This document shows, in pieces, positions 15,732 through 23,183 of a stretch of DNA of 46,111 nucleotides; positions within the stretch are counted from its first letter, which is position 1; each line of letters starts with the position of its first letter. The translations under genes and the position numbers were made by a program. This DNA is from Rhodospirillales bacterium (GTDB lineage: Bacteria > Pseudomonadota > Alphaproteobacteria > Dongiales > Dongiaceae): contig VFKA01000018.1 in assembly GCA_009885795.1 (NCBI GenBank), forward strand, positions 1-46,111, read 5' to 3'. The notes under the pieces are model-generated. The model saw only the letters and a program-made list of their open reading frames with translations, did not search any database and had not been told where the DNA came from.

Positions 15732-17786
15732 ATGTTCGATGTCGATCTGATCGAAAAAGGCCTGAAGCCGATGCCGGCAACGCCGGAAATGATCGCGGCG
15801 ATGGAAGAGCTCGGCCCCGGCGATTACGAAATCTATTCGGAGAAGCTCAACCTCATCGTCGAGGAGGGCAAGAAGGTGATGACCATGATGGGCATCTCCA
15901 GCATGCTCCATTCCGGCGACACCATGGCGGCGGTCTATACCGCCGAAGGGGATCTGGTCACCACCGCCTGCGGCACCTACTTGCACTGCGTGACCGGACA
16001 GATTCCGGTGAAGTTCATCCTCAAATATTTCCAGGATGATCCTTCCGTCGGCCTGCGAGAAGGCGACGTGTTCTATTGCAACGAGGCGATCTATGGCGGG
16101 ATCCACAATCCCGACCAGTTCGCGATCATGCCGATCTTTCACGAAGGCGAGATCTGCGGCTGGACCGTCGTCGGCGCCCACCAATCCGAGACCGGCGGCA
16201 AGGAACCCGGCGGCGAAGTGACGACCGCGGTCACGCGCCACGACGAAGGCATGAAACTGACCCCGATCAAGATCGGCGAGAACTACCTGATCAAGGCCGA
16301 TCTCCTCAAGATGATGGAAAACTTCATCTCGCGCGCGCCGCGCATGCAGGTGACGGACGTGAAGGCGCGGGTTGCCGCCTGCGATCGCATTCGCATCCGC
16401 ATGCAGCAGCTGCTGAAATCCAAGGGGCGGCGGTTCGTGACCGGCCTCTTCCGCAAGATGATCAAGGAGTCCGAGGACGGCGTGCGCAAGCGCATCAAGG
16501 ATTGGAATGACGGGATCTATCGCCACGTCGTCTTCATCGACACCACCGGCGCCGAGGCGAGCCTGTTGCGCGTGCCGCTCACCCTTCACAAGAAGGGCGA
16601 CCGCCTGACCATCGACTTCACCGGGACCTCGCCGGAGCATAATGGCAGCTTCCAGGCCCTGGCGCCCTGCGTGCGCGCCCATTGCGCGGTCAACCTCTAC
16701 CAGTCGCCATTCCACGACTTTCCCATTTCCGCCGGCACGATGGAGCCGATCGACTTCATCATACCGCACGGCACCATTCTCGACCCCGATCCGGAGGCGG
16801 CGATTTCCTGCTCGCCGACCACGGCGTCGGCGGCGTTTCCGCTGCTGGCGGTGACGCTCTCCAAGATGATGTACGCCAGCCCGCAGCGCGATCAGGTCTG
16901 CGGCTTCTGTTCGTCGAATTCCTCGGCGCCGATGATCACCTGTGTCAATCAGCACGGCGCCAAGGTGGTCGATTTCCTGGGGTTTCCCTTGAATGCCTGG
17001 GGCCTGGCCGCGCGTCACGACTGCGATGGGGTCGATGTCTTCGGCTTTCCGCACGGGCCCTGGGGCAAGGGGCCGGACGTGGAGGACACCGAGCGCGCCT
17101 TCCCGCTGATCCACCTCTATCAGCGGGGCCAGGCCGACAGCGGCGGCTACGGCAAGTATCGGGGCGGCACCGGCATCGCGCTCTCCTACATCGTGCACAA
17201 CGCGCCCTATGCCATCTTCACGGCGTCGTGCAAGGAATCGAAATTCCCGACCACGACGGGCCTCTTCGGCGGCTATTCGGAAACCGTGGTGCCGGGAATC
17301 CGCGTCACCGGGATCGACGCCATCGAGCAGATGAAGGCCGGCAAGGTCGAGCTTCCGAACAGCGATTACGAACTGCTGACGAAGAACCCGTTCAAGGGCA
17401 AGATCGTGCGCGAGCACCAGACGAGGCCGCCGCTCATCGTCAAGAAGGGCGAGATGATCTGCTCCAGCACCCAAGGAGCCGGCGGTTATGGCGATTGCCT
17501 GGAGCGGCCGGCGGAATCGGTCATGCAGGACATCCGCCAGGAGGCGCTTACCCATTGGACGGCGCGCAATGTCTATAAGGTGGCTTACGACCCGAAGACG
17601 CTGAAGGTCGACGAAGCAGCGACCGAGAAACTTCGGGCGACCGAGCGCCGCAATCGCCTGAAGCGCGGCAGGCCCTACCACAAATTCGTCAAGGAATGGT
17701 CGAAGCTGCGGCCGCACCCGCAAGCGCTCAAATTCTACGGCACCTGGCCGGACGCGAAGAAGAACCGCGAGGTCATCCGAATTTGA
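15732..17786 (+). CDS. HyuB-family subunit (acetophenone-carboxylase beta-like)
   Basis: 684-residue hydantoinase B/acetone carboxylase alpha-type protein. Recognisable blocks are DPSVGLREGDVFYCNEAIYG with GIHNPDQFAIMPIFHEGEI, DFTGTSPEHNGSFQALAPCV, GGYGKYRGGTGIAL, and the C-terminal STQGAGGYGDCLERP. A ribosome site (GGAGAAA) precedes the ATG. It would carry out the second half-reaction on the activated substrate. The family's usual NDPY/GGTHLPD block reads NEAIYGGIHNPD here, a variation seen in carboxylase-type rather than hydantoinase-type members as far as I recall. Confidence 0.9.
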   Translation: MFDVDLIEKGLKPMPATPEMIAAMEELGPGDYEIYSEKLNLIVEEGKKVMTMMGISSMLHSGDTMAAVYTAEGDLVTTACGTYLHCVTGQIPVKFILKYFQDDPSVGLREGDVFYCNEAIYGGIHNPDQFAIMPIFHEGEICGWTVVGAHQSETGGKEPGGEVTTAVTRHDEGMKLTPIKIGENYLIKADLLKMMENFISRAPRMQVTDVKARVAACDRIRIRMQQLLKSKGRRFVTGLFRKMIKESEDGVRKRIKDWNDGIYRHVVFIDTTGAEASLLRVPLTLHKKGDRLTIDFTGTSPEHNGSFQALAPCVRAHCAVNLYQSPFHDFPISAGTMEPIDFIIPHGTILDPDPEAAISCSPTTASAAFPLLAVTLSKMMYASPQRDQVCGFCSSNSSAPMITCVNQHGAKVVDFLGFPLNAWGLAARHDCDGVDVFGFPHGPWGKGPDVEDTERAFPLIHLYQRGQADSGGYGKYRGGTGIALSYIVHNAPYAIFTASCKESKFPTTTGLFGGYSETVVPGIRVTGIDAIEQMKAGKVELPNSDYELLTKNPFKGKIVREHQTRPPLIVKKGEMICSSTQGAGGYGDCLERPAESVMQDIRQEALTHWTARNVYKVAYDPKTLKVDEAATEKLRATERRNRLKRGRPYHKFVKEWSKLRPHPQALKFYGTWPDAKKNREVIRI

Positions 17787-17799
17787 CCGCCGGCATCCG

Positions 17800-18681
17800 A
17801 TGACCACGTCGCGGCAGCTTGTCCGGAGCGCCTTTTCGGGCAGCAAGTCCGAGCGCCGGCCGTTGCTGCCGCTCGCCTTCTATCACGCGGCGCGATTCGA
17901 CGGCGCGCCCTTCGATGAGTTGATCGGCGATGCGACGCGGCTCAGCCGCGCGCTGCTTCAGCAGCGGCAGTTGTTGGGCGGCGATTGCATCAGCGTCCAC
18001 TTCGACGAGGTCTGGTTTGCCGAGGCCGCCGGCGCATCCCTCGATTGGGCCGACGAAATGCCGCGGGTTCGGTGGCCATCCATCGAGGCGGAAGCGTTGG
18101 CGGCGGCGGTGGGCGACGGGGCCGGCGTGTTCGCGACGCTCGTCGAAGTCGTGGACCGGCTGGCCAAGCAGCTTCGCCGGGAAGCGCCGGTCATGGTGGC
18201 CTTCCCCGGTCCATTGCTGCTCGCCTCTCGCATCGGCGCCGGCAAGGCCGCCGCGTTGGAGCGGTTGGGGGGAATGCTGCGCGGTCTCATCGAGCGCTGC
18301 TGCCGGGCCGGCGCGGAACTGGTGCTGCTGCGCGAGGCCGGCGACGGCGCGGTCGAGCGCATGGTCGCGGCCTCGGCGCCGATCTTCAACACGGTCCGCT
18401 ACTACAACGCGACGCCGATCCTGTGGGGCCCGGGGCGACCGCAAGACCTGCTTCCCGATCCGGCATTGTTTCCAGCCGAGGCGGCGGCGGCGCTGATTCC
18501 CGGCCGCAAGTCCGGGTTGATCGTTCCCGATGCTTGCCTGGGCGATACCGGGTCCCTCGCCGCTTTCGTGGCCAAGGCCGCGGCCCTGCCCGACGCTGTC
18601 TTCCTTGCCGTCCTCGACGAAGCGCTGGTGCCGCACTCGGTGGAAGCCAACACCCAGTCGATGCAGGGATTATCTATTTAA
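17800..18681 (+). CDS. UROD-fold-like protein, candidate epsilon subunit of the carboxylase
   Basis: 293-residue protein 13 bp after the HyuB-like gene, so part of the same operon. The N-terminal part (RRPLLPLAFYHAARF, ATRLSRALLQQRQLLGGDCI, FAEAAGASLDWADEMPRV) has the pattern of uroporphyrinogen-decarboxylase-like proteins, but it is shorter than true HemE and lacks an obvious full active site. Acetophenone carboxylase also needs a separate protein of about 34 kDa encoded last in its operon; position and size here match it. Assignment as that subunit is inference. No strong ribosome site is visible; coupling to the upstream gene is likely. Confidence 0.7.
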   Translation: MTTSRQLVRSAFSGSKSERRPLLPLAFYHAARFDGAPFDELIGDATRLSRALLQQRQLLGGDCISVHFDEVWFAEAAGASLDWADEMPRVRWPSIEAEALAAAVGDGAGVFATLVEVVDRLAKQLRREAPVMVAFPGPLLLASRIGAGKAAALERLGGMLRGLIERCCRAGAELVLLREAGDGAVERMVAASAPIFNTVRYYNATPILWGPGRPQDLLPDPALFPAEAAAALIPGRKSGLIVPDACLGDTGSLAAFVAKAAALPDAVFLAVLDEALVPHSVEANTQSMQGLSI

Positions 18682-18931
18682 CCGACTCAAGCACTTAGCG
18701 CTTGACATTCGAAATCGGCCATGCGATGAAGCGCCACCCTTCGAGGGTGTCGGGTGCTCCGACCGCGTAGAAAGACGGTTTTTCGTCCTTCCTGTAGAGC
18801 GCTCCGTCCGAACCAATCACGAAAAGTCCAGTCACGCGGGGCTTCTCCCCTAAGACAAGGGCCGTCACCGGTCTGCTTGCGCCCCTGGCGCTTGCCGCCG
18901 GTCAACCGGCCCATCATGAAAGACCATCAAC
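18682..18931. other. 250-bp gap between carboxylase operon and helicase gene
   Basis: No coding frame. It holds an exact TTGACA at 18702-18707 without a convincing -10 box, and a short hairpin (CACCCT at 18733-18738, AGGGTG at 18742-18747) lacking a T-run. It is probably the leader region of the helicase gene, whose mRNA may be structured, as in other cold-induced helicases (inference). Confidence 0.4.
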
Positions 18932-20215
18932 TTGACCGATAATTTCACCACTCTCGGGCTCGCCGAGCCCATTTTGCGCGCGATCGCGCATGAAGGCTAC
19001 ACCACGCCCACCCCGATTCAGACGCGCGCCATTCCCCATCTTCTCGCCGGGCGCGATTTGCTCGGCATCGCCCAGACCGGCACCGGCAAGACGGCCGCCT
19101 TCGCGCTGCCGATCCTGCACCGCCTGGCCAAGAGCGGCGGGCGGGCGTTGCCCGGCCATTGCCGCGTCCTGGTGCTGGCGCCGACCCGCGAGCTCGCCAC
19201 CCAGATCGCCGACAGCTTCAAGGCCTATGGGCGCCACGTCGGGATCTCGGTCGCCGTCGTCATCGGCGGCGCCAGCTATGGGCCGCAGACCAAGGCGCTG
19301 GCGCGCGGCGTCGACGTGCTGGTGGCGACACCGGGGCGTCTTCTCGACCATATCGAAGCCCGCGTGGTGCGCCTGGACAAGACCGAGGTCGTCGTCCTCG
19401 ACGAAGCCGATCACATGCTCGACCTCGGCTTCCTGGTGCCGATCCGGCGCATCCTCAAGCACCTGCCGGCGCAACGCCAGAGCCTGTTCTTCTCGGCCAC
19501 CATGCCGAAGGAGATCCGGGCGCTTGCCGACCAGATGCTGCGCGACCCGGTCGAGGTCGCCATCGTGCCCTTGGCGACCACGGTCGCCAGCGTCACGCAG
19601 CAGGTCTTCTTGATCGAAGCCGACAAGAAGCGCCAGCTGCTGGTCGAGCTCCTGGGCCAGCCGAACTTCACGCGCACGCTGGTCTTCACCCGCACCAAGC
19701 GCGGCGCCGACCGTGTCGTCGCCCATCTCGAGGCCGCCGGCCTTGCCGCCGCGGCCATCCACGGCAACAAGTCGCAAGGGCAGCGCGAGAAGGCGCTGGC
19801 CGGCTTCAAGTCCGGGCGCACGCGCGTGCTCGTGGCGACCGACATCGCCGCGCGCGGCATCGACGTGGACAACGTCACCCACGTGGTCAACTTCGAGCTT
19901 CCCCATGTGCCGGAGACCTACGTCCACCGCATCGGGCGCACCGCGCGCGCCGGGGCGGCGGGCATCGCCATATCGTTCTGCGATGGCGAGGAGCAGACGC
20001 TGCTGCGCGACATCGAACGGCTGACGCGCCAGACGCTCCCCAGCGTCGACCGGCGGACAAGCGGCTGGAAAACACCCAGCGCCGGCGCCAAGCCGGCCAA
20101 TCACCGATCCGGCCGCGGCGCGCCGGGGCGCGGCTCGAACCGGTGGTCGAACCAGCGGTCGAACCAGCGGTCCGGCCCGCGTACCGTCAACGCCGGCAGG
20201 TACGCCGCAGCCTGA
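18932..20215 (+). CDS. rhlE: DEAD-box ATP-dependent RNA helicase, RhlE type
   Basis: 427-residue cytoplasmic RNA helicase that unwinds structured RNA, typically in ribosome assembly, RNA decay or cold adaptation. All motifs are present: Q motif TPTPIQ, Walker A AQTGTGKT (47-54), PTRELA, TPGRLLDH, DEAD at 157-160, SAT in FFSATMP, and motifs V/VI ARGIDVDNVTHVV and HRIGRTARAG. A short basic, Arg/Ser/Asn-rich tail follows residue 375. The N-terminus requires a TTG start at 18932; the nearby ATG at 18916 is in another frame and stops after eight codons. Its function appears unrelated to the neighbouring catabolic operons. Confidence 0.93.
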   Translation: MTDNFTTLGLAEPILRAIAHEGYTTPTPIQTRAIPHLLAGRDLLGIAQTGTGKTAAFALPILHRLAKSGGRALPGHCRVLVLAPTRELATQIADSFKAYGRHVGISVAVVIGGASYGPQTKALARGVDVLVATPGRLLDHIEARVVRLDKTEVVVLDEADHMLDLGFLVPIRRILKHLPAQRQSLFFSATMPKEIRALADQMLRDPVEVAIVPLATTVASVTQQVFLIEADKKRQLLVELLGQPNFTRTLVFTRTKRGADRVVAHLEAAGLAAAAIHGNKSQGQREKALAGFKSGRTRVLVATDIAARGIDVDNVTHVVNFELPHVPETYVHRIGRTARAGAAGIAISFCDGEEQTLLRDIERLTRQTLPSVDRRTSGWKTPSAGAKPANHRSGRGAPGRGSNRWSNQRSNQRSGPRTVNAGRYAAA

Positions 20216-20227
20216 GCGAATATGCCC

Positions 20228-20260
20228 CCGATGGAGCGTCGCTTTGAGACGCTTCATCGG
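20228..20260 (+). terminator. hairpin downstream of rhlE
   Basis: CCGATGGAGCGTC (20228-20240) pairs with GACGCTTCATCGG (20248-20260), 13 bp with one mismatch and a 7-nt loop, starting 12 nt after the rhlE stop. The following sequence is only moderately T-rich (CTTCTTGTTCC), so termination may be partial. A weaker dyad (GATGGCG 20305-20311, CGCCATC 20336-20342) follows; the rest up to 20363 shows nothing else. Confidence 0.65.
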
Positions 20261-20363
20261 AGGCAACCGCTTCTTGTTCCCATTCGAGTTCTTGATCGCC
20301 TAAGGATGGCGGCACCCGACATCTTGGGTCGATGACGCCATCATTTCCTCCGTTCTCGATCGG

Positions 20364-20501
20364 TTACGGAATCTGAATATGCGCGGCGAACGAATCCGCC
20401 GCCGCTACGGCGTTGAAAGCAAGGCGAACTTCGCCGTAATTGGCGCGGAAATCGGCTAGGTTCGGACGGACGATTGCCTCTAGATGCTCGCGTGGTGCCA
20501 T
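20364..20501 (-). CDS. 45-residue small hypothetical protein
   Basis: A short frame with a good ribosome site (AGGAAAGGA just before the ATG at 20501). The product begins MAPREHLEAIVRPNLADF and continues RANYGEVRLAFNAVAAADSF, ending HIQIP. Hydrophobic and charged residues alternate as in a short helical hairpin. The abrupt end suggests it may be the N-terminal stump of a longer protein family member, that is, a decaying gene. It is not in an operon with the PIN gene, since it lies 46 bp downstream of that gene's stop on the same strand. Function unknown. Confidence 0.45.
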   Translation of the reverse strand: MAPREHLEAIVRPNLADFRANYGEVRLAFNAVAAADSFAAHIQIP

Positions 20502-20547
20502 GGCTTGTCCTTTCCTGAACGCATCGCCTTTTGTCCGCAACCGAACA

Positions 20548-21117
20548 TCAGATGAACCGGTCGAAAGGCCCGATCGCCTTGACCGTAGCCAGGAGGCCGT
20601 GGGCTCGGAGCGTATCGAGGTAGTCCTCGGCCGTTTTCGGCGGATTCTTCAATCGCAGGCGCACCGTCCTGACGGCTTGTAGGAAGGCCGATTGGGATAG
20701 TTGAAATTGTTGCGTCAGGAACTCGTCCGGGTGCTGGGCTTCGATCCCCCAGCGATCGAGATTCTCGGGCGGAAAGTCCCTGAGGTTGACCGTCACGATA
20801 AAGTCGGCGCGGCCCTTGATCGCGGCGGCAAGGACGTGGCGATCATCGGGGTCGGGCAAGTCGAGGATACCGATGAGCGGCTCGAAATCCGTCACCAGCG
20901 CGTCACGGGTATGCGCATTCATGAGATCGCGCGTTCGCTCGAGCCGCGAGCGCGTCAGATCGCGACGGGTTCGAAGGAGGGCTTCGATCCACTCCTCATG
21001 CACCGCGTCGGACCATTTGGCGCGGTAGAGGTCCGCCACGGCGAGTTCCAGGAGGAGATCGCGCAGCGGCGCCGGATAGAGAACCGAGGCATCGAGGAAG
21101 ACGGTAAGATTGCCCAA
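20548..21117 (-). CDS. PIN-domain toxin (putative ribonuclease)
   Basis: 189-residue PIN-domain protein, probably a metal-dependent RNase acting as the toxin of a type II toxin-antitoxin pair. Acidic active-site candidates fall in the expected order: Asp9 (VFLDASVLYP), Glu41/Glu42 (VHEEWIEAL), Asp91/Asp92 (LPDPDDRHVLAAAI), and Asp114 (VTVNLRDFP). A C-terminal extension of about 50 residues follows the PIN core, longer than in classical VapC. It begins 3 bp after the stop of the HTH antitoxin gene, so the two are cotranscribed. Confidence 0.87.
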   Translation of the reverse strand: MGNLTVFLDASVLYPAPLRDLLLELAVADLYRAKWSDAVHEEWIEALLRTRRDLTRSRLERTRDLMNAHTRDALVTDFEPLIGILDLPDPDDRHVLAAAIKGRADFIVTVNLRDFPPENLDRWGIEAQHPDEFLTQQFQLSQSAFLQAVRTVRLRLKNPPKTAEDYLDTLRAHGLLATVKAIGPFDRFI

Positions 21118-21120
21118 GAC

Positions 21121-21576
21121 TCAGTAACCCATCTTCAGGTCCTGAGCCTCCGCCGTGAGTTGGTCGAGCATCTTGCGCCGCTCCGAATCGGTGTTCTCCT
21201 TGTACCGCAGGACATCCTCGAAGCTGATGCGCCGGTGGCTCCCCACCAATCGGAAAGGAAGCTTCCTCTTTTCTAGAAGCTGAACGAGAAACGGCCGCGA
21301 CACATCGAGAAAGTCGGCTGCCTGCTGAGTGGTGTATTCGGCGTTCCGCGGGACAACTGTAACCGCATGGCCAGACGCCATGTCCTCCAGGATCGTCATG
21401 AGAAGCTTCGCCGCGCTTGCCGGCAACTCGATTGTCTGCTCTTGGCCGGCATCGCGGACACGCAAGGTCAAGGAGCGCCCAGCGCGCACGAGTGGCGCGA
21501 GCCGTTGCCCGGAGGCACGTGCCAGTTCGACGTCCTCCTTCGAAAGTGGAACGCTTGTCAGTGCCGCGGTCGCCAT
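21121..21576 (-). CDS. HTH (excisionase-type) antitoxin partner of the PIN toxin
   Basis: 151-residue protein with an excisionase/MerR-like helix-turn-helix at about residues 81-124 (YTTQQAADFLDVSRPFLVQL, then FRLVGSHRRISFEDVLRY). The N-terminal half (residues 1-75) lacks a known motif, and a charged C-terminal tail (ERRKMLDQLTAEAQDL) probably wraps the toxin. It is encoded immediately upstream of the PIN gene, the usual antitoxin-first order, with a good ribosome site (AGGAGCC region at the start). The AT-rich repeats upstream are candidate autoregulatory sites. Confidence 0.83.
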   Translation of the reverse strand: MATAALTSVPLSKEDVELARASGQRLAPLVRAGRSLTLRVRDAGQEQTIELPASAAKLLMTILEDMASGHAVTVVPRNAEYTTQQAADFLDVSRPFLVQLLEKRKLPFRLVGSHRRISFEDVLRYKENTDSERRKMLDQLTAEAQDLKMGY

Positions 21577-21640
21577 GGCCAGGCTCCTTTCATTTCAAAG
21601 CCATCGCCATTAAATCGCATCCGAACTTCAAACGCAATAT

Positions 21641-21667
21641 ACGAAACAAACGAAATTAACGAAAATG
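21641..21667. repeat. three tandem 9-bp repeats ACGAAA-N3
   Basis: ACGAAA occurs at 21641, 21650 and 21659, exactly 9 bp apart (ACGAAACAA, ACGAAATTA, ACGAAAATG). The array lies 65 bp upstream of the antitoxin start. It looks like an iterated binding site, most simply for the HTH antitoxin. Confidence 0.6.
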
Positions 21668-21845
21668 AAATTCGAGCATTAACTTGGAGAATCCGGCGGT
21701 CGCGGCCGACGCCTCGCCAATTCAATGCACTCGCAAGTTCTTGCCTCGTCAAAGGGTTGACGAGCTGCCGGGCGTTTCAACCCTGCGTGGGTACATTATC
21801 GAGCGACCATAAAGAACGAAATCTTGACTAATATGTTTATAAAGT

Positions 21846-21893
21846 AAAGAATTCGTTCTTTATTATACTGACAAGGAACAAAATCGTTCCTTG
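21846..21893. promoter_or_regulatory. pair of related palindromes upstream of fic
   Basis: First palindrome: AAAGAA (21846-21851) and TTCTTT (21856-21861) around TTCG. Second: CAAGGAAC (21872-21879) and GTTCCTTG (21886-21893), perfect 8-bp arms with a 6-bp spacer. Both contain GAA...TTC half-sites. They end 25 bp before the chosen fic start and probably bind a repressor, possibly the winged-helix tail of the Fic protein itself. Confidence 0.55.
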
Positions 21894-21917
21894 CGGTGGA
21901 TGGCAGCGAGGCCGGAC

Positions 21918-23090
21918 ATGACGAAACGCACGACGGGCCGCTTTGAGCGCGTCATCGTCGGCGGCGAAGACGTCTCGGCCTTCGTGCCCTTCCCCCTGCC
22001 GCCGCGCGACCCGCCGCTTGTCATCGGCGGCCGGATTGGCGATCGGCTTCGCGCGGCCGAGCAGGCGCTGGCGCGGCTCGACCTCGCGAGCGAGTTGGTG
22101 CCGTCGCTCGACTGGTTCCTCTACGCCTTCGTGCGCAAGGAGGCCGTGATCACCTCGCAGATCGAAGGCACGCAGGCGACGCTGGTCGATCTTCTGACGT
22201 TCGAGGCCGATGGCGGGACCGCGCCGAACGCCGATGTCGAGGAGGTCTGCAACTACCTGAGTGCGCTTAGCTTCGCCCGCGCCGAACTCGGCAAGGAGAA
22301 TGGGCTGCCTCTGTCGATGCGCCTCTTGAACGAAGCGCATGGACGATTGATGCATGGCGTGCGCGGCGCGAACAAGCAGCCCGGCGAAGTGCGCCGGAGC
22401 CAGAACTGGATCGGCGGCAGCCGACCGGGCAACGCGGTCCATGTGCCGCCCCCGCCCCATGCCCTCGCCGAGTTGCTGGGCGCGTTGGAGACATACATCC
22501 ACGCCGACGACACGCTGCCGACGCTGGCGCGGGCAGGCTTGGCGCACGCGCAGTTCGAGACCATCCACCCCTATCTCGATGGCAATGGCCGCATCGGCCG
22601 CCTTCTGATCGCGCTGCTTCTGGAGCACTGGGGCTCGATCAAGGCGCCGCTCCTCTACCTCAGCCTCTTCTTCAAGCGGCATCGAGACGAGTATTACCGC
22701 CGCCTGAAAGCTGTCCGTACGGAGGGAGATTGGGAGGGATGGACGGACTTCTTCCTCGACGGCGTGGCAACGATCGCCGACGAGGCCGTCGCGTCCGCGC
22801 GGGACCTCTTCGCCGTCGTGAGCGCGGATCGTGCCCGCGTGCTTGCGCAAGCGACGACCTCGATCTCGGCCGCTCGGCTGTTTGAGCTGCTGCCGGGCCA
22901 TCCCATCGTGACGGTCGCCTCGACGATAAAGCTCCTTGGCACGAGCAAGCCTACCGCGACACGCGCCGTCGAAGCGCTGGTGGACGCCGGCATTCTCGTC
23001 GAGACGACCGGCAAGAAGCGCGGTCGCGGGTTCGCCTATCAGGCCTATGTCGACCGGCTGAGCATCGGGACCGAACTCGAGCGCCGATGA
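21918..23090 (+). CDS. Fic family protein, class II (N-terminal inhibitory motif)
   Basis: 390-residue Fic-domain protein, a probable AMP-transferase or related nucleotidyl transferase. The Fic active site HPYLDGNGRIGR is at residues 217-228 (catalytic His217). The N-terminal TSQIEG (79-84) fits the [S/T]-x3-E-[G/N] inhibitory helix, so the protein is self-inhibited (class II). The N-terminal region TTGRFERVIVGGEDVSAFVP is the usual Fic_N domain. The last about 75 residues (VTVASTIKLLGTSKPTATRA onward) form a winged helix, suggesting DNA binding. ATG at 21918 is preferred for its GAGG site; TTG 21891 and ATG 21900 are alternatives, the former lying within a palindrome. Confidence 0.92.
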   Translation: MTKRTTGRFERVIVGGEDVSAFVPFPLPPRDPPLVIGGRIGDRLRAAEQALARLDLASELVPSLDWFLYAFVRKEAVITSQIEGTQATLVDLLTFEADGGTAPNADVEEVCNYLSALSFARAELGKENGLPLSMRLLNEAHGRLMHGVRGANKQPGEVRRSQNWIGGSRPGNAVHVPPPPHALAELLGALETYIHADDTLPTLARAGLAHAQFETIHPYLDGNGRIGRLLIALLLEHWGSIKAPLLYLSLFFKRHRDEYYRRLKAVRTEGDWEGWTDFFLDGVATIADEAVASARDLFAVVSADRARVLAQATTSISAARLFELLPGHPIVTVASTIKLLGTSKPTATRAVEALVDAGILVETTGKKRGRGFAYQAYVDRLSIGTELERR

Positions 23091-23113
23091 CGGGCGCTCC
23101 GGAAGGCGGAACG

Positions 23114-23142
23114 TTGACAGCCTCCGTGGCGGCTGCGATTGT
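23114..23142 (+). promoter_or_regulatory. weak promoter candidate for the second amidase operon
   Basis: Exact TTGACA at 23114-23119 with GATTGT at 23137-23142 (17-bp spacing). The -10 is poor. The 17-bp GntR-type operator seen in region A is not present here. Confidence 0.3.
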
Positions 23143-23183
23143 CTTCGAATCATACAAAGCGAGCCGATCCTATGGAGGACACG

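Larger units (their letters stand above)
21577..21917. other. AT-rich divergent regulatory region between antitoxin and fic
   Basis: 341 bp without a gene and clearly lower in GC than its surroundings. It carries the ACGAAA 9-bp repeats (21641-21667), a further AAAGAACGAAATC element at 21811-21823, and two palindromes at 21846-21861 and 21872-21893. Promoters for both the toxin-antitoxin pair (minus) and fic (plus) must lie here. Confidence 0.6.

Noticed and set aside
18702-18747. TTGACA promoter and a short hairpin acting as terminator of the carboxylase operon
   Set aside because: No acceptable -10 box at usual spacing, and the 6-bp hairpin has no T-run; kept only as a note on the gap.
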